A stretch of DNA of 64,000 nt from Actinomycetota bacterium (GTDB lineage: Bacteria > Actinomycetota > Geothermincolia > Geothermincolales > RBG-13-55-18): the NCBI GenBank assembly GCA_013178005.1, contig JABLXL010000012.1:1-64000 (forward strand), read 5' to 3'. Made by a program: the position numbers and the translations under genes. Of this stretch, positions 60,632 to 64,000 are shown one piece after another; position 1 is the first letter of the stretch, and each line of letters opens with the position of its first letter. The notes under the pieces were generated by a model. It was not told the DNA's origin. It made no database searches and saw only the letters and a list, made by a program, of their open reading frames with translations.

Positions 60632-62728
60632 ATGGACGATAAGGAAGAACCAGATAGTAAACGGATCCGCTCGAGAGTCCCGTGGCCGCCTGGCGACAGG
60701 AGTCGCGCCCTATTGGTTTCCCTCGCCCTGCTCCTGGTGGTCATCGCCATGCTGGTCATGGAATACGTGCCGCGATCTTTGCGGTTCGAGGTCGGGAAGC
60801 CCAGCACGGAGACGGTGATCGCCACCAGGGCTTTCGAAGTGGAAGACACCGTGGAGACGGAGAGGGCGCGCCAGGAGGAGAGGGAAAGGATCGCCGGGCT
60901 CTTCGTCAATCCCCAAGCCGAGACCCAGGCCCTCGAGGAGCTGGACAAATTCCTTATCCTCTCTCGAAACATAGCCGGCGGCGAGGGCGACATGTCCTCG
61001 AAAGTGGAATCGTTGCGGCAACAAGGGGGGATCAGCCTCGACGACGATACCCTGAGGACCATCGTGTCCATACCGGAGGAGGAGGCGGCCTCTTTCCATA
61101 CCACGGTTGCGAACCTGGTAACATCGGCCATGGAGGATCCCGTCACCCCGGATGGGCTCAAGGAGGTCCGCGATAGAATTCTCACCGGAAACGGGCAGTC
61201 CCAGCTCGCAGGAAAAGCCCGAAAGGCCGCTGAGACGCTGGCAGCGTCGCTGGTGAGGACGAATACCCCCTATTCGAGTGAAACCATAGAGCGCGACATG
61301 CAGGCTGCGGCCGAGGCGGTGCGGCCGGTGATGGTGCGTTACGAATCCGGCCAGCGCATCGTGGGGAAGGGTGAGATAATCACCCCCCTGATCCTGGACG
61401 CCCTGGAGGAGGCGGGGGCGCTTTCGCCCGTGAGCACTTACCAGCAGGTGATGGGCATCGCCTTGATGGTCCTGCTCCTCTACGTTATGTCGGTGTATTT
61501 CTTCGCCGTTTTTCGTCCCGACGTCACGGCAAACTGGAGGTACACCGCGACCGTATGCCTTATCTTCCTGGTCTTCTTCGCCCTGGCGCGAACTTTCGCG
61601 GTTTTCGCGGACGAGAACGTACTGTGGGGATACCTGGTTCCCCTGGCCATGGTGGGCATGCTGCCGGCCATCCTCTTCGACCGTTTCACCGCCCTTTTCA
61701 TGGTGGTGATCGGGGGGGCGGTCACCGCGCTGGTTCTCAAGGGAAACGTCTACCTTAGCGTGGCGGCCCTGCTGGGAGGCATGGCGGGGGTGATGCTGGT
61801 AAGGAAGGTCCATACTCGCGAGGATCTCATGCGGGCCGCGGCCTGGGTGTCGCTGGTGGTGGCTGCGGTGGCCGCGGTCACCGTGACCATGATGAAGGAA
61901 CTGCGTTTCCTGCCCCTGGCGGGACTCGCGGGCCTCGGCGGCGGGGTCCTGTCGGGCCTCCTCGCCCTGGGAGCGATACCGGTGCTGGAGAGGCTTTCGG
62001 GGATCTTGACCCCCATGCATCTCCTGGAGCTCGCCTCGCCCGACCATCCCCTGCTCAGGGAGCTCATCTCAAAGGCACCGGGCACCTACAGCCACAGCGT
62101 CATCGTGGGAAACCTGGCGGCGTCGGCGGCGCAGGAGATCGGCGCGGACGCGCTGCTCGCAAGGGTCGGCTCCTATTACCATGACATCGGAAAGGTCAAA
62201 CGATCCTCGTTCTTCGTAGAGAACCAACCCCATGGACGCAACAGTCACGAGCATATTAAGCCGAATCTGAGCGCCCTGGTCATATCCTCTCATGTCAAGG
62301 AGGGGGTGGAGCTGGCCAAAAAGCATCGGCTTCCCAGGGAGATTGTCGACATCATCAGGCAGCACCACGGCACCACCCTGATACGCTATTTCTATGCCCG
62401 GGCGCTGGAGGAGGGGACGGAGGGCGTTAACGAAAGCAGGTTCCGTTACCCGGGCGAGCGGCCGCGGAGCAAGGAAGCCGCACTGGTGATGCTGGCGGAC
62501 GCGGTGGAGGCGACCGCCAAGTCCCTGGATAAGCCAAGCGCCGTCAAGCTGGAACAGGTTACCAGGTCCATCATCGAGGAAAGGCTGGAAGACGGGCAGT
62601 TGGCGGACAGCAGTCTCACCCTGGGAGATCTCGAGAAGACCACCCTGGCGTTCACGCGCATACTTTCGGGCATGTACCACGAGCGCGTGGAGTACCCGGT
62701 CCTCCTCAAGAAGGAGGGCGCCTCTTGA
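60632..62728 (+). CDS. pgpH: 7TM-HD domain protein (PgpH-like cyclic di-AMP phosphodiesterase)
   Basis: 698 residues. One N-terminal span (residues 27-45), a large extracytoplasmic 7TMR-HDED-like domain (about 50-270), seven closely spaced membrane helices (about 275-455) and a C-terminal HD domain with YSHSVIVGNLAASAAQEIG, YYHDIGKVKRSSFF and IRQHHGTTLIRYFY. This is the PgpH/YqfF plan; members hydrolyse cyclic di-AMP. Usual position between phoH and ybeY. Cyclic di-AMP as substrate is inferred from family. Confidence 0.92.
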   Translation: MDDKEEPDSKRIRSRVPWPPGDRSRALLVSLALLLVVIAMLVMEYVPRSLRFEVGKPSTETVIATRAFEVEDTVETERARQEERERIAGLFVNPQAETQALEELDKFLILSRNIAGGEGDMSSKVESLRQQGGISLDDDTLRTIVSIPEEEAASFHTTVANLVTSAMEDPVTPDGLKEVRDRILTGNGQSQLAGKARKAAETLAASLVRTNTPYSSETIERDMQAAAEAVRPVMVRYESGQRIVGKGEIITPLILDALEEAGALSPVSTYQQVMGIALMVLLLYVMSVYFFAVFRPDVTANWRYTATVCLIFLVFFALARTFAVFADENVLWGYLVPLAMVGMLPAILFDRFTALFMVVIGGAVTALVLKGNVYLSVAALLGGMAGVMLVRKVHTREDLMRAAAWVSLVVAAVAAVTVTMMKELRFLPLAGLAGLGGGVLSGLLALGAIPVLERLSGILTPMHLLELASPDHPLLRELISKAPGTYSHSVIVGNLAASAAQEIGADALLARVGSYYHDIGKVKRSSFFVENQPHGRNSHEHIKPNLSALVISSHVKEGVELAKKHRLPREIVDIIRQHHGTTLIRYFYARALEEGTEGVNESRFRYPGERPRSKEAALVMLADAVEATAKSLDKPSAVKLEQVTRSIIEERLEDGQLADSSLTLGDLEKTTLAFTRILSGMYHERVEYPVLLKKEGAS

Positions 62729-63171
62729 GGATAGAGGTCCAAAACGATGTCGGACTGGGGAAAAGAGCGGTGCGCGAGTTGAAAAAGGCCTGCCGGAGGG
62801 CGCTGCGCGAGGAGGGCGCCAGGCGGGACTCGATCCTCTCCATGGCCCTCCTGGGCGAGGAGGGCATGGCGGAGCTCAACCGGCGCTCCACGGGCAGGGA
62901 GGGAGCGACCGACGTCCTCGCCTTTCCCATGGAAGAGGAATGTGCAGAGGGCTACATCCTGGGCGACCTAGCCATATGCCCCGCGGTGGTCTTCGCGTCG
63001 CGCCGCGATTACGGCGTGGAGGAGGGCGGGGAGCTGGCGTATGTCGCCGTGCACGGGGTGCTTCACCTGCTGGGATATGACGACGAGGATGATAAGGGGG
63101 CCGTGCTCATGGAGAGGAGGCAGCGGGAGATATTGCGCTTATCCGGGGAGGAACGATGCACCAGGGGGTGA
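62725..63171 (+). CDS. ybeY: endoribonuclease YbeY
   Basis: 148 residues from TTG 62725, overlapping the pgpH stop. TDVLAFP and the zinc motif HGVLHLLGYDDEDD: the first two His ligands are present, and the third is Asp in place of the usual His. YbeY acts in 16S rRNA maturation and ribosome quality control. Confidence 0.93.
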   Translation: MRIEVQNDVGLGKRAVRELKKACRRALREEGARRDSILSMALLGEEGMAELNRRSTGREGATDVLAFPMEEECAEGYILGDLAICPAVVFASRRDYGVEEGGELAYVAVHGVLHLLGYDDEDDKGAVLMERRQREILRLSGEERCTRG

Positions 63172-64000
63172 TGATGGGAGAGATTCCCATTTTGGTACCT
63201 GCTGCGGTGAGCGGGGGAGAGATAGCCTGGAGGCTGGCGGTGCTTTTCGGCTTACTCTCGGCCTCGGCCTTCCTCGCGGCCTCGGAGATCTCCCTGGTAA
63301 GCGTGAACCGTTTCCGTATCCGTTCCCTGAGCGAGGAAGGAAACCGGAGGGCGCGGGTCCTGGATGCCCTGCTCGAGCAGCCCAACCGCTTCCTATCCAC
63401 CATCCTCATGCTCACCCTGCTGGTGCAGGTGGGGGCGTCGGCCATAGCCACCGGACTGGCGCTGGCCTTCAAGCTGCCCCTGGCAGCGGCCATCGCCACG
63501 GGCGTGATGACCTTTATTATCTTCATCTTCTCCGAGATGGCCCCAAAGACCTACGCGACCAACCATCCCGAGAGGGTTGCGCTGGCGGTGGCCCCGGTGG
63601 TCAAGGCCCTATCGGGAGTCTTTTTCCCCGTGGTGAGGTTTCTCATCCTCATATCCAACGGGGTTATCCGCATGTTCGGTGGCAAGACCATCAAGGAAGG
63701 CCCCTTCGTCACCGAGGGCGACATAAAGGCCCTGGTATCCGCGGCGGAGGAGCAGGACGTAATCGAGGAGGAGGAGAAGAAGCTAATCCACTCCATTTTC
63801 GATTTCGGGGACACCCTGGTGCGGGAGGTGATGATCCCGCGCACCGATATGGTGATGCTGGAGGAGGATGCGGGGCTGGAGGAGGCCCTGGAGGTGATCA
63901 TGCGCACGGGTTACTCGCGCATCCCCATGTACCATCGCGATTTCGACCACATCACCGGGGTGCTGTACGCCAAGGACCTGCTTCCCTACCTGAAGCGCGG
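63171..64000 (+). CDS. CNNM/CBS-domain membrane protein (HlyC/CorC family), 3' truncated
   Basis: Begins ATG 63171 (or ATG 63174), sharing a base with the ybeY stop. Visible 276 residues: DUF21/CNNM membrane domain with four hydrophobic segments (FLAASEISLVSVNRFRIRSL, FIIFIFSEMAPKTYA), then EEEEKKLIHSIFDFGDTLVREVMIPRTDMV and the first CBS domain. Family members are linked to magnesium/cobalt efflux. The C-terminal CBS and CorC domains lie beyond the window. Confidence 0.92.
   Translation, partial: MMGEIPILVPAAVSGGEIAWRLAVLFGLLSASAFLAASEISLVSVNRFRIRSLSEEGNRRARVLDALLEQPNRFLSTILMLTLLVQVGASAIATGLALAFKLPLAAAIATGVMTFIIFIFSEMAPKTYATNHPERVALAVAPVVKALSGVFFPVVRFLILISNGVIRMFGGKTIKEGPFVTEGDIKALVSAAEEQDVIEEEEKKLIHSIFDFGDTLVREVMIPRTDMVMLEEDAGLEEALEVIMRTGYSRIPMYHRDFDHITGVLYAKDLLPYLKR

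Overview
The window is about 64 kb of GC-rich chromosomal DNA from a bacterium with Gram-positive-type gene organisation. No rRNA, transposase or phage gene is visible. The tRNA-Gly/Cys/Val set, an EF-G-like paralogue, the hrcA-dnaJ-rsmE order under a CIRCE element without grpE/dnaK, and the rimP-nusA-infB-DUF503-rbfA-nrnA-truB-ribF-rpsO-pnp-M16-dapB-ftsK-rimO-pgsA-cinA run point to an actinobacterial lineage. A deep branch is likely, because it also carries a PgpH-type 7TM-HD protein more familiar from Firmicutes. The lineage call is inference from gene order, not a phylogeny.

Layout. 0-9 kb is the accessory part: an AcuA-like acetyltransferase, a radical SAM protein, a lone response regulator, three very small Cys-containing proteins, an orphan ADP-forming acyl-CoA synthetase-like protein, a KaiC-like ATPase with a small partner, three tRNAs and an M48 membrane protease. 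9-14.5 kb holds a double zinc-ribbon protein, thrS, a HIT protein and an EF-G paralogue. 14.8-31 kb is the translation/RNA core from rimP to pnp, then an M16 protease, dapB and ftsK/spoIIIE. 31-36 kb is rimO-pgsA-cinA-thpR-rpe, mostly overlapping genes. 36-40 kb is a complete riboflavin operon (ribD, ribE, ribBA, ribH) behind an FMN riboswitch with its own terminator; ribF lies separately at 21.8 kb. 40-45.4 kb is a signalling block (GAF-GAF-HD-GYP, receiver-GGDEF, membrane sensor kinase). 45.5-51.2 kb is infC-rpmI-rplT behind an attenuator, a SpoU/TrmH methyltransferase and pheST. 51-64 kb is rpsT, lepA, hemW, CIRCE-hrcA-dnaJ-rsmE-mtaB-HIT-phoH, then pgpH-ybeY and a CNNM/HlyC-type membrane protein cut by the window end.

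Most genes are ordinary housekeeping genes. The oddest structure is a recurrent class of short direct repeats (13-100 bp period) near gene ends. Copies of 3' ends, or of a gene junction, are seen at the AcuA-like gene, dapB, ribH and lepA/hemW, with smaller tandems at the EF-G-like gene, truB and the HIT/phoH junction. In most cases the extra copy has visibly decayed. Other points worth checking are a single 29-nt element shaped like a CRISPR repeat, an infC whose best start is AUA and which overlaps rpmI by 89 nt, a phoH with no standard start codon upstream of its conserved N-terminus, and a 37-codon CxxC peptide gene beside a radical SAM enzyme. I found no convincing new multi-gene defence or biosynthetic system.
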